Positions 34,801 through 43,182 of a stretch of 64,000 bases of DNA are shown here, piece after piece. Below the pieces are notes generated by a model. It had not been told where the DNA came from. It ran no database searches and saw only the letters and a program-made list of their open reading frames with translations. The stretch is from Streptosporangium sandarakinum. GTDB lineage: Bacteria > Actinomycetota > Actinomycetes > Streptosporangiales > Streptosporangiaceae. Position 1 is the first letter of the stretch. The number at the start of each line of letters is the position of its first letter. The stretch covers positions 372,001 through 436,000 of the forward strand of contig NZ_JACCCO010000001.1 in NCBI RefSeq assembly GCF_013409935.1, in the 5' to 3' direction. The position numbers were made by a program, and so were the translations under genes.

Positions 34801-37019
34801 CCGGGGCGGGCAGGTTCCAGCACGAGTGGCACCTGACGCAGGTGCTTTTGGAGAAGATCACCGATGCGGACCCTGAGGCGGTGCCCCTCGATACCGCTTC
34901 CGCCTGGCAGGTGCCCGCGGAGGTCTCGGGGGACGCGCCGGCGGCCACCACGTCGGACCTGCGGCAGTTGGCCCTCTTGACGGTGCAGCGTGGGCTGACC
35001 TTGGTGCATCAGGCGCCCCCACGGGACGACAGAATCCCGCCGGCCGTACGGCAGGCCGCGGACCTGTGCCACTGGCGCCCCGAGCCTGCCGCGGCGTGGA
35101 GCTTCGGTGAGGACGCGCGTCGCCTCCCCGAGCCGCGCTCCTGGCGCGTCCGCGAGCGTGACACGCTGCTCGGCTTCCCCACCGGCTTGGCGACGTTCAC
35201 CCGCGGTGTCGGATTCGACGTCGTGAGCCCCGGCGGCCGCGCCTCCCGGCTCGCGAACGAGACGTCGACGGGATGGGTGGACGAGGGCGGCGTGGTCCGG
35301 TTCGCCGCGCCCCTCACCGTTGACGGGGCCAGGTTCGCCGGAGCACTGCGGCTGTGGGGACGGCTGTCAGCGGGCCTCAGGGAAAGGCCGTCCACCACCC
35401 ATCACACCCTCGCGTTCCACGAGCCCGTCGCGGACGGCTACCTGCTCATCGACGCCCGCGCCGACCGCGGCGCAGACGCGCCGTTCGAGGCCGTCGTCGC
35501 GACCGTGGACGGCACCTCACGTTCCGCCCCGCTCGAGCAGGCGGACGGGCCACCGGGCATGTGGCGCCTACGCGTCGCGCGGATGGGTGAGCCGCGGGCG
35601 GCCGCGGTGGCGCTGGTCTCAGGGATGCCGCGGCCGCTCGCGATCCTCGGCCTGTATGCCGTCGCCGGGTCCATGGTCGACGGCGCGACCGATTCGGCAG
35701 CGGACGCGGCCGCCCTGGGCGACCTGTCCACAGGCACGCTCGTGGACGGGTCGGGGCGCCTGGTTCTCGACGCGGGGTCCCGGTACCGGGTCACCGTGAC
35801 CCTCGGCTACAAGAACCGTGTCGACGGCAAGAGCAGCGCGGATTTCGCGGAACCGCAGCGGACGATCCGGTGGTTCTTCCGTACCGCCGGCAAGGACCCC
35901 AAGGCGAAGGCGGCGGAGACCGGCGGAACGGCGGCCGCCGACGCGACACCTTGGGGCAAGGACGTCGTCTACGCGCCCTGGAAAGGTGGCGCTCTCCCCG
36001 CCGCGAAGGCGCGCGTCGTCACGGTCGACCGGTTCGACCCCGGCTTCCTCTCCCGCTACCTCACCGGCTACGCCCCGGCCGACCACGAGCTTTTCCACTT
36101 CACCGGTGATCCGGTGTCCGCGACGTTCCGTGCCCCGTACATCGCGCAGCTCGCGGAACGGATGGGCCGCGGAATCGGGCTCGCCATCCGCCGCACCGAC
36201 CTCAGGACCAGTCCGCACGCGTTCCAGCTCGTGGCCCCGTCGGGGATTCTGCTCGCGGACGGCGTGCACGGTCCGGGCATGTCGGCATCAGACTTGATCG
36301 GCCCGGCAGCCCTGCAACTGGGCTGCCCGACGCCCTCGGACGGCGCGCGGATCACAGCGGCGTTCCCGCTGCAGCCCCGCACTCCCTACGAGCTGTCGGT
36401 CGGGCTGCCGCTCGCCGGGGCGGTGTTCAGGTCGGGCGACCCCGAACTCGACGGGGTCACCTTCACCACCTCCGCCTACCGGGGACCGGAGGAGCTGATG
36501 GAGGCGTTCAATCTGCGCCCGGACGCAGGCGACCTGGCGACGGCTCTCACCTCTCATGGCGACCTCGCGCTCGGCCCCGGCGGCGACGGCGGCGCGGCTC
36601 TCTCCGGACTCGTCGACGGTTCGGTTTCCGACGACGCGGAGCTCGAACAGGTACTCGCCCGGCTCGGCCTGCCCCCGCTGCGCCCGGTGACCGAGCCGCG
36701 GAGCACGGTGCTGTGGGCGCTGACCGCGGCAGGGCGGTGGGGCGTGGCGGGCCTGCTGCTCGAGTCGCCGGAACCGCTGATCCGGCCCGGACGCATGAGG
36801 CTCTCCAACGCCGACCTGGGCGGTACGGCGTTCCCGGTGCTGCGGACGTCGCGCACCGGCACTCGCACCCTGTGGCTGCTCCGCGCCCCGGCGGTTCCCG
36901 CCGCGCCGACCGGACTGGTCGTCCGCGCGGTCAACGACACCATGAAGTTCGCGCGGCGCCTGCGGATCGACCCCCGGCCGCGTTTCACCAACGGAGCGAT
37001 CAAGGCGGTAGGAGCGTGA
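31899..37019 (+). CDS. Giant beta-rich protein of unknown function
   Basis: I do not recognise this 1706-residue protein. ATG 31899 has GGGAG upstream. It has no signal peptide. The sequence alternates short hydrophobic beta-type strands with Gly, Asp and Pro turns. One Ala/Gly-rich hydrophobic segment lies at about residues 331-365 (AALGAIFTAAGAFGTAFASV). Residues 430-880 carry repeated strand pairs such as LRIGMDRPMRVRWRNVRAVV and FALRIGLDAAFL; the rhythm recalls DUF6603-type proteins, but I cannot confirm that. The C-terminal third has domains that look lectin- or Ig-like. Its stop overlaps the GTG of the next gene, so the two are made together. It could be a fibre, scaffold or secreted-particle protein. 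Confidence 0.7.
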   Translation: MATLLDLLQQSPAASGVVIPSPVAGLLRSVTLHDPVPAGLLPLQGSAIASTTPVPRAFGAALSGEVSWNLAQESQPGGGFILSLSGGVGGAGVPVPGVEAATRSDLGTSPARAALTSTGAPARVAFVGGMVVRGSVTGGVSVAPGADAHAVVSARHLLLPGGTGLSLGGTRLPITDGGPGLGVLELVLPSTLPVVGGLVLPATLSPSAAGTDVTVTVPRTPPNGSGANASGALTFRLGPEATLADLVPLVLSVVLELPGGGRPFGATGPQVGETVRVRATASRPPDDPAALSVAVSAQSDGVEGLVHVEEGADRADVAAGVTTVLGPAMAARAGTAGLAALGAIFTAAGAFGTAFASVGGMVLHGVTLQASATDTQVPVLLDVEGSVQAKTWEAGPLRIGMDRPMRVRWRNVRAVVDVTAAAPQDAIRLDLRGARPDVVDPGGWTVRGPGNLFEVAGTRGGSGSTWFEVDLRFTADLGPVHVSGATIRATWADDSLTPEIGLRGLDASVELPGVLRGGGKVSIADELDVALWAQLVPLRVNGFVSVTIGADRVVLTAGVDLPAPVLLGPTGLGLYSVAATIGTNSGVPFLDPSDPLRSLRRWRPWDGLDPRPGNLTLGAAVVVATAADNGFSANTLGVVGVTVPDFALRIGLDAAFLKERRPLADKEIVQANTESPPPGGLVVVGGLSAGGGGLDVALEGRLSIPRLLDVRVPVAGRFGPGEWWLHVGSDDGVGGKRTGRPPGPMKAVVFPGLGPLEVEDGWAFLMIRGSGVDDLAGTDVDLQGFAVAAGIGFSHVFGVKPVLWAEVSASLVAAIGTRPLTLWVQGRLEGTVGLGPFRVGVAAMATIDVTEERVDLHFKVCAVVDLLFTDLEGCVEIGTVTKASDTPPAPDPWPSPLVTMADGIGRLLTDPGDPAAGHLVAEDGDTPSGGWSSTPTVWPDTIPLLTFPVAPVVGPSAGVRHEVHAGLSGAGRFQHEWHLTQVLLEKITDADPEAVPLDTASAWQVPAEVSGDAPAATTSDLRQLALLTVQRGLTLVHQAPPRDDRIPPAVRQAADLCHWRPEPAAAWSFGEDARRLPEPRSWRVRERDTLLGFPTGLATFTRGVGFDVVSPGGRASRLANETSTGWVDEGGVVRFAAPLTVDGARFAGALRLWGRLSAGLRERPSTTHHTLAFHEPVADGYLLIDARADRGADAPFEAVVATVDGTSRSAPLEQADGPPGMWRLRVARMGEPRAAAVALVSGMPRPLAILGLYAVAGSMVDGATDSAADAAALGDLSTGTLVDGSGRLVLDAGSRYRVTVTLGYKNRVDGKSSADFAEPQRTIRWFFRTAGKDPKAKAAETGGTAAADATPWGKDVVYAPWKGGALPAAKARVVTVDRFDPGFLSRYLTGYAPADHELFHFTGDPVSATFRAPYIAQLAERMGRGIGLAIRRTDLRTSPHAFQLVAPSGILLADGVHGPGMSASDLIGPAALQLGCPTPSDGARITAAFPLQPRTPYELSVGLPLAGAVFRSGDPELDGVTFTTSAYRGPEELMEAFNLRPDAGDLATALTSHGDLALGPGGDGGAALSGLVDGSVSDDAELEQVLARLGLPPLRPVTEPRSTVLWALTAAGRWGVAGLLLESPEPLIRPGRMRLSNADLGGTAFPVLRTSRTGTRTLWLLRAPAVPAAPTGLVVRAVNDTMKFARRLRIDPRPRFTNGAIKAVGA

Positions 37020-40000
37020 TCGAGCTCACACGGGCGGTGGTGGCGCTGGGTGAGGCGGCGTACATCGACGCCGAAGAGGAAGACAGCGTCCCCAAGGGCC
37101 TCTACTGGCGGGTCACACCCGGCGGCGCCGCCGACCTGCCCGCCGGCCCGGTGCTGCTGCGCGGCGCATGGTCCCAGGGTGTGCCGGTGGCCGCGGCCGA
37201 CGCGGCCACCGGCCGGGACATGCGACCCCGCCGGCGGGTGACGCGTGACGCTCCCGTCCTGCTCCTGCCTCAGGCCGGCCCGGGCGAGATCGTCTGCTGG
37301 GCGCACGTGCAGGCAGACGGAGACGTCCGCGTCGCCGCGATCTCGTCCCGAGTCGCCGTCAGCGGTGCGTACGTCGAGTTGTCCGCTCGCACCCGGGCCC
37401 CCTACGACCTCGCCGGTCACGACATGGCGGGCCTCGTCGTCACCGGCGAGGGTGAGGTCACCGAAGCGGTCTTCTACGCGCTGCCGCAGTCGTTCGGGGG
37501 CGACATCGGTGGCATCGACGGCACGCAGGTGCACACCATGCCCGACGATCTGATTCCGGGGCACGGCTATGCGATCCCGGGCGCCGTCGCGTCGTGGGAA
37601 AAACGTGTCGCGTTCGCGGCGCCATACGCGAGTGTGCCGTATGGAGTGGACCGCCCGGGAGGGTCCTGGAGCCCCGATGACGAACTGCGGCGGGTCGATA
37701 CGATCGCCCGCGCGGGCGACTCGGTGGCCGACTGGATCGGCGCCGCCTACGGCGCGCTCGGCTCAGGCACCCGCGGGACGGTGGGGGCCGCCGGCGCGGC
37801 CGACGACCCGCACCGGGTCCTCGTCCGCCAGGCGGCTTCCTCCGCCCTCATGGTCGCCTCCCTCGATCCGGGCATCGCCCGCTGGCTCGGCCGCTCCGGC
37901 ATGCTCCGGCACGGCACGCTCCACAACGAGCGGCACGGCCTGCTGATCGCGACCGTACCCCTGCACGTGCACAGGGGCCGCCTGCCCGTTGGTGCCACGG
38001 TGATCCGCGATCACGGCGACGCCCTGTACGACGAGCTCATCGTTGCCGGTGGCGGCTTCCTCAGGCTCCTGGCCGAGGTGGGGGCGTGGCGGCCTCATCC
38101 CGGGTTCGGGCCTCACGACGTGCTGCTCGCCCACATCCCGCTCCCATATGTCACCGCCACCACCCCGGCACGCCCGGTCCGGCCCGTGGTGGGCCTCGCA
38201 CCCGCGCCCGCCGGGGCGCCCGGCGGTGCCGGACCTCGCTGGGCCGCAGGATCGCCGCGACGGTGGGAGCAGGCCATCGCGATCGGAGAACGCCCGGCGT
38301 CCACGTACTCCCTGCACGGACCCATCCCGCGCGGACCGGTGGCGTTCGTCCGCACCGACCCCGCACCGCCCGCCACTTTGCACCCGAAGATCGACGGCAC
38401 CGTGTTCGCGGCCCCCGTCGTGCCCGGGTGGGACGGCGAGACAGGCTCCGCCGTGGTTCTCGGCAGCCAGCTCGTGCCCGAGGGCGAGGCGGCGGGCGCG
38501 GTGACGTGGTCGCTGGCACTCAGCGACTGGATCGGCCGGTGGGGCGAACCCGCCGAGATCACGCTCGATCCGCCCGCCCCGCTGGTCCCGGCCCGGCCGA
38601 CCATCGATGCCGGGCTCCGGCGTCCGGCCCTGCCGCCCGCCGGGGCGGAGGCCGCCCCGCCCGGTCAGGTGCACGTGCGATTCCGCGTCCCGCCCGCGGC
38701 GCTCCCCGGCGCGTTACCGCTGCGGCGACTCACCTGGACGGTCGACGGCTCCGCGCAGCGGCCTCTCGACCTCACCCGGACCGCCCCCGGCCCCGGCGCC
38801 CCCGCTCTCGTCGTGAGCGCCGATTTCCCCGCTCCGGCGACGGTGCCCGGCGAACGCCGGCGCGTCACGGTGACGGCGAAGGTCGAGGACATCGCAGGAA
38901 CGACATCGGACCCCGCGACCGCGGAGGTGGACACGAGTGACGCGCGACCCGTACGGCCGCCCACCGTGGCACCTCGGCTGCTGGCCGCCTCCCGCCGGTC
39001 GGGTGACGCGAGCGTGTCGGTGACGCTCACCGTCCGCGCCGCCGGCAACGGCGCGTACCGGTTCTACCTCGCCTCCGAAACGGCCCTGAGCAGGGCGGCC
39101 CACCTGACCCCGCGCCCGGCGGCCACACGCGCCGAACGGGCGAAAGAGCTGAACGACAACACCGCGGCGAGCGCACGGCAGGCGTCCATGCTCGCGCTGC
39201 CGGATCCCGTACCCGTTGTCGGCGGGGTGGCGACCGCCCGCCTCGACATACCCGCGGGCGGTGTGGACGTCCTCGCCGTCCGAGCCGTACCGGTGACCGC
39301 CGAGCTGGATCCGAGCGGCCGCATCGTCCGCGACGGCGTCGAGGCGCCCTTCGCGTCGGTGAAGCCCGTGTTCATCGTGGTGCCCTTCGACGAGGTGCCG
39401 CCCACCCCGGAGCTGCGGCTGACACCGATGGAGGCACCCGGACCGACCTCGACCCCGGTCAAGGCCACCGTCACCGTGCGCGGCGTGCCCGCCGCGGTCC
39501 TCGGCCGTTACTCCGACGAACCCATGCAGGCCCGGTTCGTGGAGGCGTCCACCGACGGCGACCCGTGGTTCTGGCCCGAGATCGCAACGACGTCCCTCAT
39601 CGGGTCCCCTGCGGACCCCGGCACGTTCATCGGCGAACTCACCGTGGACGTTCCGGCATGGTCGCGAGCCGGTATCGCCGTCGCGGTACGGTACCCGCCC
39701 GAGGACACGATCATCCCCGGTGCCGACGTGATCGACGAGCCGGAGTTCGACGCCTCAGGGCCGCAGGGACCTCGCATCGAGTCGCCGTGGGGCCCGGTGT
39801 CCGTACCGGCGTGGGTGCAGGTCGCGGGGGCGGAACCTCAGGTCTCGGTGCGGCCCGACGGCGGAGGCGGGTTCAGGGTCCAGGTGGCGGGTCTTCCCGC
39901 CCTCGCCCCGGACGCCCCGGCCTTCCGCGTGGACGTCTACGGGTCGGCCACCGGCGGCGGGCTCGTGCTGCTGTCCGAGAGCCCGGTGACGGACACGTCA

Positions 40001-40141
40001 TCCGAGGTCCCGATCCCGTCCGATGTCGTCACGGCCCATTCTCAGCTGGCCGCGGCGCTCGTCACCCCGTTGGGCGCATCGCTGCCACCGGTGCGGGTCG
40101 GAACGGATGGTCCTCAGCACTCGGACGGGATCAGCGGCTAG
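37016..40141 (+). CDS. Second giant protein of the cassette, unknown function
   Basis: This 1041-residue protein starts at GTG 37016, overlapping the previous stop by 4 nt (GTGA). I do not recognise a family. The first 500 residues are mixed alpha/beta without a known motif. Residues about 540-1030 are beta-rich, with Pro-rich linkers separating segments that look like immunoglobulin or fibronectin-III sandwiches (RRLTWTVDGSAQRPLDLTRT, RRVTVTAKVEDIAGTTSDPA, VSVTLTVRAAGNGAYRFYLA). No signal peptide or membrane segment is evident. Tight coupling to the 1706-residue protein suggests a fixed ratio, perhaps in one particle or complex. It ends the cassette. Confidence 0.7.
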   Translation: MIELTRAVVALGEAAYIDAEEEDSVPKGLYWRVTPGGAADLPAGPVLLRGAWSQGVPVAAADAATGRDMRPRRRVTRDAPVLLLPQAGPGEIVCWAHVQADGDVRVAAISSRVAVSGAYVELSARTRAPYDLAGHDMAGLVVTGEGEVTEAVFYALPQSFGGDIGGIDGTQVHTMPDDLIPGHGYAIPGAVASWEKRVAFAAPYASVPYGVDRPGGSWSPDDELRRVDTIARAGDSVADWIGAAYGALGSGTRGTVGAAGAADDPHRVLVRQAASSALMVASLDPGIARWLGRSGMLRHGTLHNERHGLLIATVPLHVHRGRLPVGATVIRDHGDALYDELIVAGGGFLRLLAEVGAWRPHPGFGPHDVLLAHIPLPYVTATTPARPVRPVVGLAPAPAGAPGGAGPRWAAGSPRRWEQAIAIGERPASTYSLHGPIPRGPVAFVRTDPAPPATLHPKIDGTVFAAPVVPGWDGETGSAVVLGSQLVPEGEAAGAVTWSLALSDWIGRWGEPAEITLDPPAPLVPARPTIDAGLRRPALPPAGAEAAPPGQVHVRFRVPPAALPGALPLRRLTWTVDGSAQRPLDLTRTAPGPGAPALVVSADFPAPATVPGERRRVTVTAKVEDIAGTTSDPATAEVDTSDARPVRPPTVAPRLLAASRRSGDASVSVTLTVRAAGNGAYRFYLASETALSRAAHLTPRPAATRAERAKELNDNTAASARQASMLALPDPVPVVGGVATARLDIPAGGVDVLAVRAVPVTAELDPSGRIVRDGVEAPFASVKPVFIVVPFDEVPPTPELRLTPMEAPGPTSTPVKATVTVRGVPAAVLGRYSDEPMQARFVEASTDGDPWFWPEIATTSLIGSPADPGTFIGELTVDVPAWSRAGIAVAVRYPPEDTIIPGADVIDEPEFDASGPQGPRIESPWGPVSVPAWVQVAGAEPQVSVRPDGGGGFRVQVAGLPALAPDAPAFRVDVYGSATGGGLVLLSESPVTDTSSEVPIPSDVVTAHSQLAAALVTPLGASLPPVRVGTDGPQHSDGISG

Positions 40142-40265
40142 AAGCCGCCTGTCACTCCAGCCGAAGATCGCGATCTCCCCGGCGGGGCTGTTCTTGATCG
40201 CGGTTCGGTGTCATGCGATCAGGCGATCTTGACGTGGGAACACCCGTAAGACGTTATTAGAACGT
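40142..40265. promoter_or_regulatory. Possible promoter before the secreted-protein remnant
   Basis: TTGACG at 40229-40234 is followed after 17-19 nt by an AT-rich CGTTATTAG. The -10 match is imperfect. No terminator for the giant-gene operon was seen here. Confidence 0.3.
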
Positions 40266-40915
40266 ATGTTCCCATCCGTGCAGGGGGTCTTCGTGCGTCA
40301 CCCGCTGGTTCGCCGATTAGCCGCTCACTGCGGCGCCGCCGGTCTGATCACCGGCATGCTCACCGGCATGCTCACCGTCGCGGCCCCCGCCGCCTCGGCG
40401 GCCGACACCACGACCGACCTCGGGGTGACCTTCGACTCCTACACCGCCGACCTGGCCGTCGGCGGCGGCCGGGTGTTCGTCTCCGCCGACGACCGGATCA
40501 TCGTGGCCGACACCGGCGGAAACCTCACCGGCCTGTCCGGCGTCCGCGAGCTGGCCATGAACACGGACGACACCCGCCTGTACGCGGCGCTCACCGGCTC
40601 GAACGAGGTGGCCGAGATCGACACCGCGAGCCTCCCCGTCACCCGGCGGATCGACCTGTCGGCCCACCCGTGGTGCTGACGGTGGGTGGCAACCCGCCCC
40701 CGCCGAGGGTCACGCTCACCGTGCAGCGCAGCGTGTACAACGACGACGGCAGCGGTGGAAGCGTCACGCTGCCGCCGGTGGGCGTGAACGACGACGGCAC
40801 GTACACGTTCACCGACACGCCCACCGTCGCCGGCAGGTACGGCTACCTCGCGATGTGGTCGGGGGATGCCGCGGCCGGGCCGGCCAAGGCCGTCCACCAG
40901 ATCATGGTCGAGTGA
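40266..40915 (+). pseudogene. Secreted beta-propeller/Ig-like protein, deleted and frameshifted
   Basis: The first frame (40266-40679) has a Sec signal (GLITGMLTGMLTVAAPAASA) and the start of a YVTN-type beta-propeller (VFVSADDRIIVADTGGNLTG, RLYAALTGSNEVAEIDT). It stops abruptly at DLSAHPWC. A second frame (40670-40915) holds only a terminal Ig-like segment (VTLTVQRSVYNDDGSGG, TYTFTDTPTVAGRYGYLAMW). Full-length relatives have a whole propeller plus several Ig-like domains, so several hundred residues are missing and the frame shifts at the junction near 40670. It is a remnant of an exported surface protein. Confidence 0.75.
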
Positions 40916-40922
40916 CCTGAAA

Positions 40923-40952
40923 GCCGTGCCCGGCCAGCGGGCCGGGCACGGC
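40923..40952. terminator. Bidirectional terminator
   Basis: A perfect 13-bp stem (GCCGTGCCCGGCC at 40923-40935 with its complement at 40940-40952) lies between converging genes ending at 40915 and 40955. Confidence 0.85.
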
Positions 40953-40954
40953 CG

Positions 40955-41869
40955 TCAGCCGCGCCGGAACGTGGGTCGCAGGACGCCGCGGGCGACGGTG
41001 TGCGCGGTGAGGACGAGGCCCGCGTGTCCGGCGGGGGTGTCCGGGGCCAGCCCGAGGTCGTCGGTGTCGAGGGCGTGTACGGCGAACAGGTAGCGGTGGT
41101 CCGGATCGGCGGGCGGCGGGCAGGCGCCCGTGTATGCGGCCTCCCCGAAGTCGTTGCGCAGATGAAACGCTCCCACCGGCAGCTGTGGGCCGTCGCCGTG
41201 TCCGGCGCCGGCGGCCAGGCCGGCGCAGCCGGCGGGAAGACCGAGCAGTAGCCAGTGCCACAGGCCGCTGCCGGTCGGGGCGTCCGGGTCGTGGCATGTG
41301 ACGGCGAACCCGCGGGTCGACGCCGGGGCACCGGTCCAGGACAGCGCCGGGCTCTGGTTGCCCCCGCCGAGGCCGTCGTGAACGTGACGCGGGTCCAGCG
41401 GTGCGTCGTCGGCGATGTCGCCGCCGGCCAGGTCGAGTGCCGGAACCGGCGGCAGCAGGTCGTAGGGGTCGGGGGCCTGCGGGCGGCCGGCGTCGTAGGT
41501 GCTGATCTCGACGAGGTTCCGGTCCGGGTCGCGCAGGTAGACGCTGGTGATCGGGCCGGTGGCCCCGGTGCGTGTGACCGGGCCGGTCTCGATCGGCACG
41601 GCCAGCGCGCGCAGATGTGCCCGGACCTCGTCGAGGGGGACGGCGCTGATCAGGCACAGGTCGGCGGAACCCGGTGTCGGGGCGGCGGCCTTGGGCTCCA
41701 GCTCCTTTCCGGCCTGGTGCAGGTTGAGTTTCTGGCCGCCGAAGGCGAGGGCGACTCGGCCGCCGCCGAAAACGACGGGCCGCATCCCCAGGACGGTGCG
41801 GTACCAGTCGACGCTGGCCGGGATGGAGCGGACGGTCAGGACGAGGTGATCGGCGCGGACGATGCGCAT
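40955..41869 (-). CDS. VOC domain fused to a PEBP (YbhB/YbcL) domain
   Basis: The 304-residue protein has two parts. Residues 1-130 are a VOC/glyoxalase module ([39 protein letters not shown]). Residues 145-304 are a phosphatidylethanolamine-binding-like module with [20 protein letters not shown] and the C-terminal [12 protein letters not shown] 41869 follows AGGAGG. Each module is normally a separate gene; the fusion gives no known activity. VOC proteins bind metals for small-molecule chemistry or resistance, and PEBP proteins bind small ligands, so a binding or detoxification role is possible. Confidence 0.85.
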   Translation of the reverse strand: MRIVRADHLVLTVRSIPASVDWYRTVLGMRPVVFGGGRVALAFGGQKLNLHQAGKELEPKAAAPTPGSADLCLISAVPLDEVRAHLRALAVPIETGPVTRTGATGPITSVYLRDPDRNLVEISTYDAGRPQAPDPYDLLPPVPALDLAGGDIADDAPLDPRHVHDGLGGGNQSPALSWTGAPASTRGFAVTCHDPDAPTGSGLWHWLLLGLPAGCAGLAAGAGHGDGPQLPVGAFHLRNDFGEAAYTGACPPPADPDHRYLFAVHALDTDDLGLAPDTPAGHAGLVLTAHTVARGVLRPTFRRG

Positions 41870-41952
41870 ACGGCTGCCTCCTGTCGTGGCCTCGGGTGCG
41901 AGGGGGAACGGGTGCGGTCCGGCCGTCCGGGCCGCAGGGGTCTGCCCCACGG

Positions 41953-42534
41953 CTACGCGGCCGGGCCGCGACCGCCGGGCCACCGCCGTACCGCCTCCCA
42001 CGCACCTGCGGACAGCAGGTGGCGGACGGGCTCCAGCACCAGGCGCAGTCCGGCACCGTGGCGGTTCGCCAGTTCCCTGTCGTGCTCGAACACGTCGAGT
42101 TCGTTGGCCGCGGTGATCTCCAGGAAGGCCCGCAGGTCCTCGGTGGCGGGATCGTGGTCGGCGCCGGTGAACCGGTCCCTGAAGACGGGCCGCCGGTCGC
42201 CGCCGAGGCGCGGATAGGTGGCCGTCCGGTCGCAGCTCGCGTACAGGTACACCAACGCCTCGGCCCGCTCGCCGATCAGCGCGGCCAGGACCGGGCGGTC
42301 CCCCAGGCCCATGAGGGACCTGGCGAAGCCGTCGGTCCCGTAGGCCGCGTGGCAGAGGCCGGCGACCTGGATCTCGTGTGAGGCGCCCCAGTCCGCGAGC
42401 CGCCGCCTGACCCGGGTCAGATGTTCCAGCAGCGTCCCGCCGGGGTGCGGCAGGTCTGCGGCGTCCCGGGAGCGCAGGAAGTCCTCGATGCCGCACCGGT
42501 CGGCGGGCGCGGGGACGCTCTGGTTCTCAGTCAC
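41953..42534 (-). CDS. DUF6817 protein
   Basis: The 193-residue protein matches the uncharacterised DUF6817 pattern: [36 protein letters not shown] and [13 protein letters not shown]. The spaced histidines LLEHL and GLCHAAYGT recall HD-type phosphohydrolases and may bind metal. The GTG start at 42534 lies inside a palindrome shared with the divergent CGNR gene, and the transcript is probably leaderless. Function is unknown. Confidence 0.75.
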   Translation of the reverse strand: MTENQSVPAPADRCGIEDFLRSRDAADLPHPGGTLLEHLTRVRRRLADWGASHEIQVAGLCHAAYGTDGFARSLMGLGDRPVLAALIGERAEALVYLYASCDRTATYPRLGGDRRPVFRDRFTGADHDPATEDLRAFLEITAANELDVFEHDRELANRHGAGLRLVLEPVRHLLSAGAWEAVRRWPGGRGPAA

Positions 42535-42559
42535 GTCACGAGTTATAGTCGTGACGTGA
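42531..42559. promoter_or_regulatory. Palindrome carrying two leaderless divergent promoters
   Basis: TCACGTCACGA (42531-42541) and TCGTGACGTGA (42549-42559) are perfect inverted 11-mers around GTTATAG. The centre gives a rightward -10 TATAGT (42544-42549), 7 nt before GTG 42556, and a leftward -10 TATAAC, 8 nt before GTG 42534. Both start codons lie inside the arms. Confidence 0.7.
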
Positions 42560-43179
42560 AGCCGGACGCAACACCGACCGATGACCCGCCCGCCGGGGAG
42601 CTGGCGTTCAACTTCCGCTCCGGGCGGCTCAGCCTGGCGTTCGTCGCCACGGTCGGCGAGCGCTGGCGCCGGAACGTCGAGCGGCTGCGCGATCCCGCCG
42701 ATCTGGCCCGCTGGTACCGCGAGGTGGGCCTGCTCGACGAGGCTGTCACCGTCACACCGGCCGGGCTCGGCACGGCCCGTACCGTGCGCGAGGCGGTCTA
42801 CCGCTGTGCCAAGGCCCTGATCGCCGGACGTCCCGCGGCCGAGGCCGACGAAGCCCTGATCAACGCCGCCGCCGCGGCCGCGCCGCTGGTCCCGGTGCTC
42901 CGAGGCGGAGCAGGGTTTCTCATCGCCCCCGCCGTCGACGCCGAGTCGGCCGTTCTGAGCACGGTCGCTCGCGACGCCATCGACCTGTTCACCGGCGTCC
43001 TCGCCGATCGCGTCCGGGAGTGCGACAGCCCCGAATGCGCGCTGCTGTTCGTGGACACCAGCCGCCCCGGCCGCCGCCGCTGGTGCTCGAGCGACGCCTG
43101 CGGCAGCAAGGACCGCTCCGCGGCCTACCGCCGACGCCGCCAGGCCCGGACCACCCGCGTGGCCGGCCCCGACCGATGA
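42556..43179 (+). CDS. CGNR zinc-finger regulator
   Basis: The 207-residue protein has the ABATE-type N-terminal part (ELAFNFRSGRLSLAFVATVG) and a C-terminal CGNR zinc finger, RECDSPECALLFVDTSRPGRRR then WCSSDACGSKDRSAAYRRRR, in which CGNR reads CGSK. The four cysteines are kept. Such proteins are thought to regulate transcription in actinobacteria. GTG 42556 sits 7 nt after a -10 box within a palindrome shared with the DUF6817 gene, so it probably controls itself and that gene. It converges with the LysR gene after 3 nt. Confidence 0.88.
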   Translation: MKPDATPTDDPPAGELAFNFRSGRLSLAFVATVGERWRRNVERLRDPADLARWYREVGLLDEAVTVTPAGLGTARTVREAVYRCAKALIAGRPAAEADEALINAAAAAAPLVPVLRGGAGFLIAPAVDAESAVLSTVARDAIDLFTGVLADRVRECDSPECALLFVDTSRPGRRRWCSSDACGSKDRSAAYRRRRQARTTRVAGPDR

Positions 43180-43182
43180 CGG

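Noticed and set aside
31751-35072. Two long leftward frames opposite the first giant gene
   Set aside because: They are Thr/Pro/Arg- or Arg/His-rich shadows. The rightward frame has the ribosome site, the coupled downstream start and sensible strand patterns.
29389-40141. Extracellular contractile injection system or Tc toxin
   Set aside because: Hemopexin repeats and a tail-type lysozyme suggested it, but no sheath, tube, spike, baseplate, AAA ATPase or Tc component is present.
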